Shown here one piece after another: positions 1-6,921 of a stretch of DNA of 8,784 nt. Made by a program: the position numbers and the translations under genes. How positions within the stretch are numbered: the stretch's first letter is position 1; every line of letters starts with the position of its first letter. The notes beneath the pieces were generated by a model, which searched no databases, was not told where the DNA came from, and worked only from the letters and a program-made list of their open reading frames with translations. This stretch comes from Saprospiraceae bacterium (GTDB lineage: Bacteria > Bacteroidota > Bacteroidia > Chitinophagales > Saprospiraceae), in contig SLDF01000423.1 of assembly GCA_007125435.1 (NCBI GenBank), positions 1-8,784 on the forward strand, in the 5' to 3' direction.

Positions 1-12
1 GCATTCTTGATA

Positions 13-126
13 CTTTTATCTTTTTCCTTTTGTCTTTTATCTTCTAAAGTGACCTTCGACCTTAGACTTTTAGACCAAAAAGACACCTCAGAATATCTTC
101 TTCGATACAAAAAATATATCAAATAA
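13..126 (-). repeat. Left arm of a long inverted repeat (intergenic repeat family)
   Basis: Read on the minus strand from 126 to 13, this segment matches 8620-8748 on the plus strand. I count three substitutions over 114 aligned bases, plus a 15-bp insertion present only in the right arm. Read that way, the order is an AT-rich part starting TTATTTGATATA, then a GTC-repeat part (GTCTAAAAGTCTAAGGTCGA), then a purine-rich part with AAAAGGAAAAAGATAAAAG. Homology stops sharply at 126/127 on the inner side. On the outer side it stops at about 12/13, where the two arms diverge. No coding frame fits. The segment lies upstream of the polysaccharide genes, and any function is unknown. Confidence 0.9.
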
Positions 127-179
127 CTGCCAACATCTTGCAGCCCATTATCAAATCTGTTTTCACTTTTATATACTGA

Positions 180-209
180 ATGTCAAACCCGTCAAAATAT
201 TTATCTTTG
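180..209 (+). promoter_or_regulatory. Candidate Bacteroidota-type promoter for the polysaccharide gene pair
   Basis: TATCTTTG at 202-209 is a full match to the Bacteroidota -7 box TAnnTTTG. A 19-base spacer (183-201) separates it from ATG at 180-182, a two-of-three match to the -33 TTG. Transcription would begin near 216, leaving a leader of about ten bases before the ATG at 227. That ATG is preceded by an A-rich stretch rather than a Shine-Dalgarno sequence, as is common in this phylum. The call rests on motif and position only. Confidence 0.55.
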
Positions 210-226
210 CGCCATAAATACGAAAA

Positions 227-1354
227 ATGGATAAAGCTGTCAATATTAGAGACATCCTCAAGCGGGTCTACAAAAGACGGAAGTTTATAATGACTTCTGT
301 TCTTATCGTGACCATAGTTACGGCTATAGTGTCATTGTTGTTTCCCAATTACTATGAGTCCAAGACGACTTTTTACGCTGCCAGTACAGACATTGCTAAG
401 CCAGAGTTTCTCTTTGGTGAATCCAATCGGGATATGGAGTTTTATGGTACAGGAGAGGATATAGACCGCCTTTTTACGGTCGCTCAGTCAAGGCAGATGT
501 ACCGGTTTTTGATTGACTCTTTCGATTTGCGAGAGCGATATAAGATTACATCAGATAAGCCGAGAGCCCGAGAGCGATTGTATGAAAAGGTTGACGATTA
601 CTACAAGGTGACCAAGACTAAATTTGATGCGATAGAGCTATCTTTTGAGGACAAAGATGCAGAGTTTGCTGCACTTGTTGCCAATGCTGCTAGAGAGAAG
701 TTAGATCAGCTATTGATAGAGATTATCCGCCGTAAGCAGATCAATCAATCTCGTACACTGTCCAGGAGTCTGGAGTCAAATAGAAATACGCTTAGAAGTA
801 TAGTGGATACCATCAATGACCTCAGGGCCAAATACAATATCATTGACCACCAGCTTCAATCTGAGATGCTGGCCACCATGATCACCGAGACCGAGGCCAG
901 CCTCACCCGCGAAAGCGCCAAGCTTGACGCCCTGAAAGGTACCAGTGTGAAGCGAGATACCATTGAATTTATCAGAGCAAATGTCAAAGGTTTGGAGACT
1001 GCTCTGAAGCAGCTTACAGAAAGTGACAGTCTGGGGCAGGGGAGAGTATCAAGCTTTAATATGGGTCGGATGAAGGTAGAGGAATTAGAAGGCCGCTTTT
1101 ATGCCGCACGCATTAATATTGCCAAAGACATGGAGAGGCTCAAGAAGATCAACTCATTGATAGATGCAGAGTTATCATTCATCCACCTTATAGAATCTGC
1201 ACAAGTGCCTTTGATCAAAAGCAGACCCAAAAGGTCATTATATGTGATCACAGCATTTTTGATCAGTCTTTTCATGTCTGTAGTATTTGTTCTTATCCAG
1301 CATTCATTTCAGACATTTGACTGGAAATCCATTACTGATGACCGGACCGCATGA
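227..1354 (+). CDS. Wzz/chain-length determinant-like polysaccharide co-polymerase (no kinase domain)
   Basis: A 375-residue inner-membrane protein of the polysaccharide co-polymerase type, which sets the chain length of, or assists export of, a surface polysaccharide made by a Wzy-type system. A basic N-terminus (RVYKRRK) leads into a first membrane helix at about 20-40. A long, mostly helical periplasmic part at about 41-325 contains coiled-coil stretches around 170-265 and 280-315. A proline- and base-containing segment (P328, P334, K335, R336) then precedes a second membrane helix at about 338-357. This Wzz topology and the Pro-rich motif before helix two support the family. The protein ends about 18 residues after helix two, so it carries no BY-kinase domain. 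Its 3' end overlaps the downstream ligase/polymerase gene, implying co-translation. Codons for residues 216-236 are unusually GC-rich. The start is the first ATG after a promoter-like box. The exact polysaccharide cannot be told. Confidence 0.8.
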   Translation: MDKAVNIRDILKRVYKRRKFIMTSVLIVTIVTAIVSLLFPNYYESKTTFYAASTDIAKPEFLFGESNRDMEFYGTGEDIDRLFTVAQSRQMYRFLIDSFDLRERYKITSDKPRARERLYEKVDDYYKVTKTKFDAIELSFEDKDAEFAALVANAAREKLDQLLIEIIRRKQINQSRTLSRSLESNRNTLRSIVDTINDLRAKYNIIDHQLQSEMLATMITETEASLTRESAKLDALKGTSVKRDTIEFIRANVKGLETALKQLTESDSLGQGRVSSFNMGRMKVEELEGRFYAARINIAKDMERLKKINSLIDAELSFIHLIESAQVPLIKSRPKRSLYVITAFLISLFMSVVFVLIQHSFQTFDWKSITDDRTA

Positions 1355-2834
1355 TCAAAAATCCATAGGTTTTTTCGATACTAGCAGGATCAATCCGGCA
1401 GTGTTTGCTATTATGGCACTGCTTGTACTTTCTGTGTCAAGCGTTATTTTTGAAAACTTTTATCCTTTTCTCATTATACCTGTCATGGCTGTGGCAGCGC
1501 TCAGCTTTTTTGATTTGAGATGGCTGTATGCCTTGCTGTTTTTTCTCATTCCACTTTCTACAGAGATGGATCTTCCCGGAGGCGTCAATCTTGACTTTCC
1601 GGACGAAGTGCTGATGCTCAGCATATATCTGATTGCCTTATTGTGGTTTGCTCACCATCTGTTTCAATTGGATTTGACATGGTTTTATCACCCCGTGAGC
1701 TTACTGCTGCTGATTCATTTTCTTTGGATATTCATAGCGGCGATTAATGCTGAGATTCCACTCTATGGCATTAAGTTCTTTCTGTCTAAATCCTGGTACA
1801 TTATTGTATTTTTTGCCTTGCCATTCTTTGTGTTTAAGTCCACTGTTAATTATAAGATCATCTTTCATGCTTTTTTTATAAGTCTGGGAATAGTCGTGTT
1901 GATCGTCACGGTGCGACATTGGATTGAACAAGATTTTTCTTTTGCGGGTGTCAATTATGTCATGGGGCCATTTTTTAGAAACCACGTTACTTATGGTTCT
2001 ATATTAGCCGTATCATTTCCTTTCGTCGTCTGGCTTTGGCGGATTAGCAGAAAAGGCAGTTTTGCGTCTGTTTGGCTGAGTTTTTTACTGATACTAATAC
2101 CTGCTGGTGTATATCTATCATTTACCAGAGCGGCCATTGGTGCTATGGTATTGGCCATTGGATTTGCATTTATTTTGCAATGGCGCCTGATCAAGCCTAC
2201 TATCATTATAGCATTGACCGGAGCTGTTATTTTTGTTGGTACGATAGTTACAGAAAACAGGTATCTCATATTTGCCCCTCAATACGAAAAGACAATTACG
2301 CATACGGACTTTGATAATCTCATTGATGCGACGGTTAAGCTTGAGGATATCTCAACGATGGAGAGAGTATATCGCTGGGTAGCCGGCTTTCATATGTTGG
2401 CCGAAAAGCCTTTGTTAGGATTTGGCCCATCAAATTTTTACTCGTCATATAAGTCTTATACGATTAATAAATTCAGGACCTACGTAAGTGATAATCCGGA
2501 GCAGTCGGGCATGCATAATTACTTTTTGATGACGGCAGTAGAGCAGGGCATTCCGGGTCTTGTCTTCTTCATCGCCCTGGTTGTAATCGTATTCGTGTAC
2601 GCAGAAAAAGTATTACATATGTGCGATGAAAAGAAAGATCGCTTTTTGATCTTTGCAGCATCTACTTGTTTATTTATCATTATGGTATTACAGACAATGA
2701 ACGACCTTATTGAGACAGATAAGGTGGGTCCTTTCTTCTTCATATCCATCTGTATCATTGTCCAGATGCACATCAAATATATGAGAAAAAGAAAATCAGA
2801 AATCCATCAAAATATCACTGAAACTGAACCTTAA
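1338..2834 (+). CDS. O-antigen ligase / Wzy polymerase-like membrane protein
   Basis: A multi-spanning inner-membrane protein of 498 residues from the chosen start, resembling the O-antigen ligase/polymerase (Wzy_C, WaaL) superfamily. These proteins join or polymerise undecaprenyl-linked glycans on the periplasmic face. About ten or more hydrophobic helices are visible. The large loop before the last helices has the family pattern: ERVYRW at 342-347, PLLGFGPSNF with the glycines at 361 and 363, and H393-N394 in MHNYFL, followed by EQGIPGL. An earlier RNHVTYGS segment (H216) is also typical. The frame stays open back to an ATG at 1287, but I prefer ATG 1338. The extra 17 residues lie wholly within the preceding gene and are not membrane-like, and 1338 gives a short 17-bp overlap. 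Family membership is fairly clear; ligase versus polymerase cannot be decided from sequence. The 3' end overlaps the convergent gene by 20 bp. Confidence 0.82.
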   Translation: MTGPHDQKSIGFFDTSRINPAVFAIMALLVLSVSSVIFENFYPFLIIPVMAVAALSFFDLRWLYALLFFLIPLSTEMDLPGGVNLDFPDEVLMLSIYLIALLWFAHHLFQLDLTWFYHPVSLLLLIHFLWIFIAAINAEIPLYGIKFFLSKSWYIIVFFALPFFVFKSTVNYKIIFHAFFISLGIVVLIVTVRHWIEQDFSFAGVNYVMGPFFRNHVTYGSILAVSFPFVVWLWRISRKGSFASVWLSFLLILIPAGVYLSFTRAAIGAMVLAIGFAFILQWRLIKPTIIIALTGAVIFVGTIVTENRYLIFAPQYEKTITHTDFDNLIDATVKLEDISTMERVYRWVAGFHMLAEKPLLGFGPSNFYSSYKSYTINKFRTYVSDNPEQSGMHNYFLMTAVEQGIPGLVFFIALVVIVFVYAEKVLHMCDEKKDRFLIFAASTCLFIIMVLQTMNDLIETDKVGPFFFISICIIVQMHIKYMRKRKSEIHQNITETEP

Positions 2835-3522
2835 ACTTCATAATTCTAGTCTTAGCAATGACCGGGAGTCCTTTGTATACACCCGGAAACCATATAACAG
2901 GAGATTGGTCGATCATACTTAATATATCTTCCTCAACAGCATCCTTAATCGGCTCCATAAATATACAATCGCTGAGTGATCCATCCAATTGCACCGTGCA
3001 GTTTACCTCTATGCTGAGGCTGATGTTTCTTTGCCCTTTCATAGATTCCGGCTTTTGTAGTGTATACAAATGATGGAAGGGCACATCAATGAGCGGAAAT
3101 GGATCTACATCAAGTACGTCAGTAAAAGGCTCGTCAAATAAATAGAAGTCACTTTCTGAAACGACATCAGAAAAAATCTGCACATCAAGGTCACTTTCGT
3201 CAATATTGTAGGTATGCGAAACTTCGCCAGACTTGTCATAAAACGTCCACTCTCCGAAAAATCTTCCTCGATTAAAAGCACCTTCTGCTCTGGTCTTGCC
3301 ATTAGTGTATTTGAATAGCCATTCACCATGCCTGACCCCCTTGACCATCCGGCCTTTTGTTATTTCTTGTCCTGAGTAGGAAAGGGTGTAAATACTGTTA
3401 TTCTTTTCGCCGGACCAAGATTCGACAAATTGCCTCTCACTTTGTCCATACAGCGCCCCAAAGGCCAGGATGGTTGAAAAAATAGTGAAAAGTACAATTT
3501 GTCGAAATCCTGCAACCAGCAT
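2815..3522 (-). CDS. Secreted MORN-repeat protein with TonB-like C-terminal domain
   Basis: A 235-residue protein with a signal peptide at about 1-26 (hydrophobic 8-25, likely cut near ALYGQS), so it probably acts in the periplasm or at the outer membrane. Residues about 57-102 form two MORN/YwqK-like repeats of the type G-x-R-HGEW-x-F-Y-x-NGK and GRFFGEW-x-FYDKSGE. A linker rich in Asp and Phe (about 108-150) follows. Residues about 165-235 resemble the TonB C-terminal fold: a beta strand with V-x-LDGSLSD, then the marker SPVIWFPGVYKGLPV (208-221) and a final strand KFKVQF. C175 and C186 flank the turn and could form a disulfide. There is no N-terminal TonB membrane anchor, so I do not call it an energy transducer. 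It starts 7 bp after the dehydrogenase gene and is the last gene of the minus-strand run. The role is unknown. Confidence 0.75.
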   Translation of the reverse strand: MLVAGFRQIVLFTIFSTILAFGALYGQSERQFVESWSGEKNNSIYTLSYSGQEITKGRMVKGVRHGEWLFKYTNGKTRAEGAFNRGRFFGEWTFYDKSGEVSHTYNIDESDLDVQIFSDVVSESDFYLFDEPFTDVLDVDPFPLIDVPFHHLYTLQKPESMKGQRNISLSIEVNCTVQLDGSLSDCIFMEPIKDAVEEDILSMIDQSPVIWFPGVYKGLPVIAKTRIMKFKVQFQ

Positions 3523-3529
3523 AAGCCTA

Positions 3530-4495
3530 TTATTTATTTAATCCGAAGTGATCTATTATTTTCTCAGCTATCTCCATACCAATATTAGACTGAGCTTGCA
3601 TTGTTTCAGCACCAATATGCGGTGAAAGTGACACGTTAGGGTGCTTAAGTAGATCTTCTCTTGGCCTTGGTTCATTCTCAAATACATCGAGACCTACACC
3701 GGAGACCTTGCCACTTTCAAGTGCTGCCAACAGTGCATCTTCATCTATGATACCGCCACGAGCAGTGTTGATGATAGCTACGCCATCTTTCATTTTAGCA
3801 AACTCTTTCTCGCCGATTACTGGCTTGCGACCAGAGCCTGGAATATGAAATGAAATGTAGTCACACTTTTCAAATACCTTCTCTAATGGTACAGTATGGA
3901 TTTTAATACCTAGAAAGACATCTCCGCTATCGTAAATCTCAAAATTGATAAGACCTTCGTCTACCATAAGATCAGAGGCGTATATCTGCATGCCAAGTCC
4001 GATACCTATTTTAGCCAATTCGTTTCCAATGCGCCCAAAACCAACAATACCCAATTTTTTGCCTTGTAAAAGGCTGCCGTTTTTATGACTTTTTTTAAGA
4101 CTGGAGAATTCTCCAGCACCTTTGGTCGGCATATCCCTGTTGGTCTTATGTAAGTTTCTAGACAGGGTAATGATATGGCCAAGAGCCAACTCTGCTACAG
4201 ACCTGCTGGAAGCTCCAGGCGTATTGAATACGTATATGCCTTTTGATCTGGCATAATCTACATCTATATTGTCCAGTCCTACCCCGGCACGACCTATGAC
4301 CTTGAGGTTGGGTACCTGGTCTATTAATTCTTTTCTGATCTTAGTAGCACTGCGTACTACCACACCATCAAATCCTTTTAGGACTTTTGCAAGATCTTCT
4401 TGAGGGTATTTACCCGTATCTACTTCCACCTCGGCTTCACCTAGTAATAAGAGACCGTCGGGATGAATGCCGTCATTGGCTAATATTTTAATCAT
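3530..4495 (-). CDS. serA: D-3-phosphoglycerate dehydrogenase-type 2-hydroxyacid dehydrogenase
   Basis: A 321-residue cytosolic NAD-dependent dehydrogenase, most likely oxidising 3-phosphoglycerate to 3-phosphohydroxypyruvate, the first step of serine synthesis. The N-terminal substrate domain includes VVRSATKI at 46-53 and GRAGVGLDNID at 68-78. The Rossmann motif GFGRIG lies at 152-157, with D175 placed to bind the NAD ribose. The catalytic set is complete: R246 in NTARGG, E275 in ENEP and H293 in SPHIGAET. It ends just after the catalytic core, so the regulatory ACT domain of longer SerA proteins is absent; short forms are usual in Bacteroidota. The N-terminus MIKILANDG is typical, fixing the start. 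It sits 26 bp after the coiled-coil gene and 7 bp before the MORN/TonB gene. A serC partner is not in view, so a related hydroxyacid substrate remains possible. Confidence 0.88.
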   Translation of the reverse strand: MIKILANDGIHPDGLLLLGEAEVEVDTGKYPQEDLAKVLKGFDGVVVRSATKIRKELIDQVPNLKVIGRAGVGLDNIDVDYARSKGIYVFNTPGASSRSVAELALGHIITLSRNLHKTNRDMPTKGAGEFSSLKKSHKNGSLLQGKKLGIVGFGRIGNELAKIGIGLGMQIYASDLMVDEGLINFEIYDSGDVFLGIKIHTVPLEKVFEKCDYISFHIPGSGRKPVIGEKEFAKMKDGVAIINTARGGIIDEDALLAALESGKVSGVGLDVFENEPRPREDLLKHPNVSLSPHIGAETMQAQSNIGMEIAEKIIDHFGLNK

Positions 4496-4521
4496 AATGT
4501 TTGCTTCTATATCTGTTTTAA

Positions 4522-4902
4522 TTAATATTCTTCTTCTTGATTCTGTAATTGCTTTTCAAGCTTTTGTAATCGTTTTTCCAGATCATCTATTTTATCTTCT
4601 AATTGACCAATGGCCTTTTGCTTTGATTTGTTTTCAGCTTGAGCGGTTTCTGTTTTATTTGCCTCCTCAGGTGCGCTGATCACATCTTCTTCTATGGCAA
4701 CTTCTTTTTCTGCCTCCTCTTCCTTTGCCTCGCCTTTTAACCCGTCTTCTACCACTGTTATCTCACCTCCAAGGAGCTCTTGAAAAGCATTGACAGGGTT
4801 TTTACCATTATAAAGAGATGCAATGATAAAAGCCAATGGCACTAATATGATCATCACTACTAAAAACTTTGTACAACCTGTTGGTCTTATTCTTCTTGCC
4901 AT
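4522..4902 (-). CDS. Small membrane-anchored coiled-coil protein, function unknown
   Basis: A 126-residue protein I do not recognise as a named family. The N-terminus MARRIRPTGCTKF is strongly basic and is followed by one membrane helix at about 13-31, predicting a cytoplasmic N-terminus and a periplasmic tail. Residues about 48-90 are acidic, low-complexity and probably disordered. Residues about 96-124 form a clear heptad coiled coil with Leu/Ile spacing (IGQLEDKIDDLEKRLQKLEK), ending in EEEY. The start lies only 3 bp after the stop of the upstream transporter gene, which argues that it is real and co-translated. The steady amino-acid patterning also supports coding. It could be a partner or oligomerisation element for the neighbouring membrane proteins, but that is context only. 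The charged low-complexity tail would make homology searches weak. Confidence 0.7.
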   Translation of the reverse strand: MARRIRPTGCTKFLVVMIILVPLAFIIASLYNGKNPVNAFQELLGGEITVVEDGLKGEAKEEEAEKEVAIEEDVISAPEEANKTETAQAENKSKQKAIGQLEDKIDDLEKRLQKLEKQLQNQEEEY

Positions 4903-4905
4903 CGT

Positions 4906-6165
4906 TTATGATTTAGATTCTGTATCGTCTAATTTAATAATCCTTACGGTTTCGAGCTTAGTGTCACTGACAGATTCGACAATAAACTTGTATTGCCCCA
5001 GTATGATTTCGCTTCCTTGCTCAGGGATGGTCTCTGTTGTCATAACAATATATCCTGATAGAGTCGAATACTCTCCTTCTGGCAACTCCAATAAATCGTA
5101 TTTTTCATTGAGATAACTCAATTCAAGTCGACCTGAAAAAATGTATTCATTTGGGGAAACTTCTATTTCTATATATTCCTCTGTGTCGTGTTCGTCTTCT
5201 ATCTCACCGAAAAGCTCTTCCAGAATATCTTCCATGGTAATGATTCCAGCTGTTCCCCCAAATTCGTCGACTACACAGGCTAGACTGTTGTGATCTCTGA
5301 TGAATCTATTCAGTACATCATAGATATTCATGACCTCGGGTACGATAGGTATGGGCATCATAGCTTCACGGATATTATGAGGGTTGTCCAGCAGAGATTG
5401 ATGATGAACATAGCCCAAAACATTGTCGATATCTTCTTCGAAGACAACAAGTCTGGACACTCCATTTTCTTTAAATAAATGTTCCATTTCAGACACTTCT
5501 TCACCGACTTCTATGGCGATGACTTCTTGCCTGGGCACCATGCATTCTTTTACCTTAACTTTGTTGAAATTGAGTGCGTTTTCAAAAAGCTCTTTGTCAA
5601 TCTCATCCTCGTATCTGGCGCTACTGCCTTTGATAAAATTTTCAAGATCTATTTTGGTAAAAAGCCGCTCAGATTCCTCGAGGTTCGACCTGAAAACTTT
5701 ATTGAGTATAAAAGTAGATATGCCGGACACAATTCTCACCGGTATGTATAATATTTTCTTTGTGATCAATAAGGGGTAGGCCAGCAATCGCAGTGATTCA
5801 TTAGCATACATACCAAAAAACGTCTTTGGTAAAAACTCCCCGAATATTAAGACTACAATGGTAATTATAATGGTATTAATCACCAAAACAAAAGTAGCGT
5901 GCTCATTCATCTGACTGATCAGGGGTGTCAATTGCTTTGAAAACAGGTAAGTAAAAATAACCAGCATGATGTTATTACCAACTAACATCGTGCCCAGAAA
6001 CTCTTTGGAATTTTCATAAAAAGTAGCTACGATGCCTCCTCTTTTTGAGCCTTCGTTTTTGTCAAGTTCTACACGAAGCTTGCTGGCAGACAAAAAGGCT
6101 ATCTCCGAACCTGAAAAAAGTGCAGAAAGACCAAGAGCAGCAATGATGCCAATTATCAATTCCAT
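4906..6165 (-). CDS. CNNM/CorC-HlyC family transporter (DUF21-CBS-CBS-CorC_HlyC)
   Basis: A 419-residue inner-membrane protein of the CNNM/CorC family; members are linked to magnesium or other cation transport, and many are labelled 'hemolysin'. The DUF21 membrane domain spans about 1-180, with FSGSEIAFLSASK at 17-29, the GNN motif at 63-65 and GEFLPKT at 109-115. A CBS pair follows, with CBS1 at about 205-262 starting at MVPRQEV and CBS2 at about 266-322. CBS2 contains the conserved VVDEFGGTAGIITMEDILEE (298-317). The C-terminal CorC_HlyC domain, with the usual FSGRL and YxTLSGYI patterns, covers about 330-412. Order and length are normal for the family, and nothing is missing. It lies 25 bp after lptC, a pairing that I recall from other Bacteroidota, and 3 bp before the coiled-coil gene. 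GldE, a gliding-related protein, has the same architecture; I cannot separate the two from sequence alone. Confidence 0.88.
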   Translation of the reverse strand: MELIIGIIAALGLSALFSGSEIAFLSASKLRVELDKNEGSKRGGIVATFYENSKEFLGTMLVGNNIMLVIFTYLFSKQLTPLISQMNEHATFVLVINTIIITIVVLIFGEFLPKTFFGMYANESLRLLAYPLLITKKILYIPVRIVSGISTFILNKVFRSNLEESERLFTKIDLENFIKGSSARYEDEIDKELFENALNFNKVKVKECMVPRQEVIAIEVGEEVSEMEHLFKENGVSRLVVFEEDIDNVLGYVHHQSLLDNPHNIREAMMPIPIVPEVMNIYDVLNRFIRDHNSLACVVDEFGGTAGIITMEDILEELFGEIEDEHDTEEYIEIEVSPNEYIFSGRLELSYLNEKYDLLELPEGEYSTLSGYIVMTTETIPEQGSEIILGQYKFIVESVSDTKLETVRIIKLDDTESKS

Positions 6166-6190
6166 ATTTGGTAATGATTGTAAAGCAAAG

Positions 6191-6748
6191 TTACTGAAAA
6201 TCTTTATCTATCTCATTAGATTTGAACCTTCCAGTAACTGCATTGATTTCATATTCGCTCATATCCTCGTTGGTCTGTAGTCCAAATCCTTGAATGATTT
6301 CTCCTGAACGTGTGATTTCTACGTACTTTGTCGTGTGAATATTACCGTCTCGTTCATTCCAGATAAGCTCTGAGGTGCGCAGCTCTTCGTTCTCTGTATT
6401 ACGCATCAAGACATTGTCTCTCAATGTCACAATTTTATCACCGGATTTTCGCACTGCGGAGTCAGCAGTTAACCAACTCGTAATGGACCCATACCGATCT
6501 AAAAACTCAATCTCGACGCCTTCAGGAAAAATTTCTTTAGCCTGCCCGGCTTCATTGATTCGCTCCATGACCGGCCCTCTTATGCGTACCTGTACGAAAG
6601 TAGAATCACTGTAAAGGATTTCGATGTTTTTCGCTTTTTCACCTAGATTTGGGGTGTTAAAATAAAAGTCATAAGGGTCTTCAATGGTATCTTGACATCC
6701 TGCTGAGAGCATGCACAAGGGAATACACCACCTTAAAAATCTTTTCAT
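6191..6748 (-). CDS. lptC: LPS export periplasmic protein LptC (lipoprotein form)
   Basis: A 185-residue protein matching the LptC family, which links the LptBFG transporter to the periplasmic LptA bridge and carries lipopolysaccharide from the inner membrane. The N-terminus MKRFLRWCIPLCMLSAGC has a lipobox (LSAGC, acylated C18), so it is predicted to be lipid-anchored; the E. coli protein is held by a helix instead. The body is beta-rich with family patterns: FPEGVEIEFLDRYG (74-87), LTADSAVR, LRDNVLMRN (109-117), LRTSELIWNERDGNIHT (123-139) and GFGLQTN (154-160). The length is near the family norm. It is the first gene of the minus-strand run and is read away from pssA. A TACCTTTG box on the minus strand at 6873-6866 could drive it with a leader of about 110 bases. 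Family identity is firm from pattern; the operon role is inferred from spacing. Confidence 0.85.
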   Translation of the reverse strand: MKRFLRWCIPLCMLSAGCQDTIEDPYDFYFNTPNLGEKAKNIEILYSDSTFVQVRIRGPVMERINEAGQAKEIFPEGVEIEFLDRYGSITSWLTADSAVRKSGDKIVTLRDNVLMRNTENEELRTSELIWNERDGNIHTTKYVEITRSGEIIQGFGLQTNEDMSEYEINAVTGRFKSNEIDKDFQ

Positions 6749-6865
6749 TTCTTAGTATTTATCCTTTACAGGCATACATTGTAGATTCACAACACGTTTA
6801 TTTTATTCAAAGTTTGATAAGGGAAGTCACTGTCCCGATTTGTGCGAATCCTTGTAAAATCCATA

Positions 6866-6901
6866 CAAAGGTATAGAATTCTATAATTATCAATACCTTT
6901 A
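6866..6901. promoter_or_regulatory. Divergent promoter region with dyad symmetry (lptC operon / pssA)
   Basis: On the minus strand, TACCTTTG (6873-6866) is a full TAnnTTTG match pointing toward lptC. It has TTG at 6893-6891, with a 17-base spacer that is slightly short for the phylum. On the plus strand, TACCTTTA (6894-6901) is a seven-of-eight match pointing toward pssA, though no -33 TTG is visible at the right distance. The two boxes form an inverted repeat: AAAGGTAT at 6867-6874 and ATACCTTT at 6893-6900. Between them lies a perfect 14-bp palindrome, TATAGAATTCTATA (6872-6885), which could also be a protein-binding site. The remaining intergenic sequence (6749-6865 and 6902-6921) shows no other strong signal. 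The call is motif-based only. Confidence 0.5.
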
Positions 6902-6921
6902 TTGTTTCACTACCCGGTCGT

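Noticed and set aside
1287..1337. Upstream ATG extending the ligase/polymerase gene by 17 residues
   Set aside because: The extension lies wholly within the preceding gene. ATG 1338 gives a usual short overlap and a product with a normal N-terminus.
3530..4495. SerA as a truncated gene because the ACT domain is missing
   Set aside because: All catalytic residues are present and the end follows the core naturally; short SerA forms are common.
5423..5779. 118-codon plus-strand frame inside the CNNM gene
   Set aside because: It is antisense to a well-conserved DUF21/CBS gene. The Ser/Leu-rich product reflects the complementary codons.
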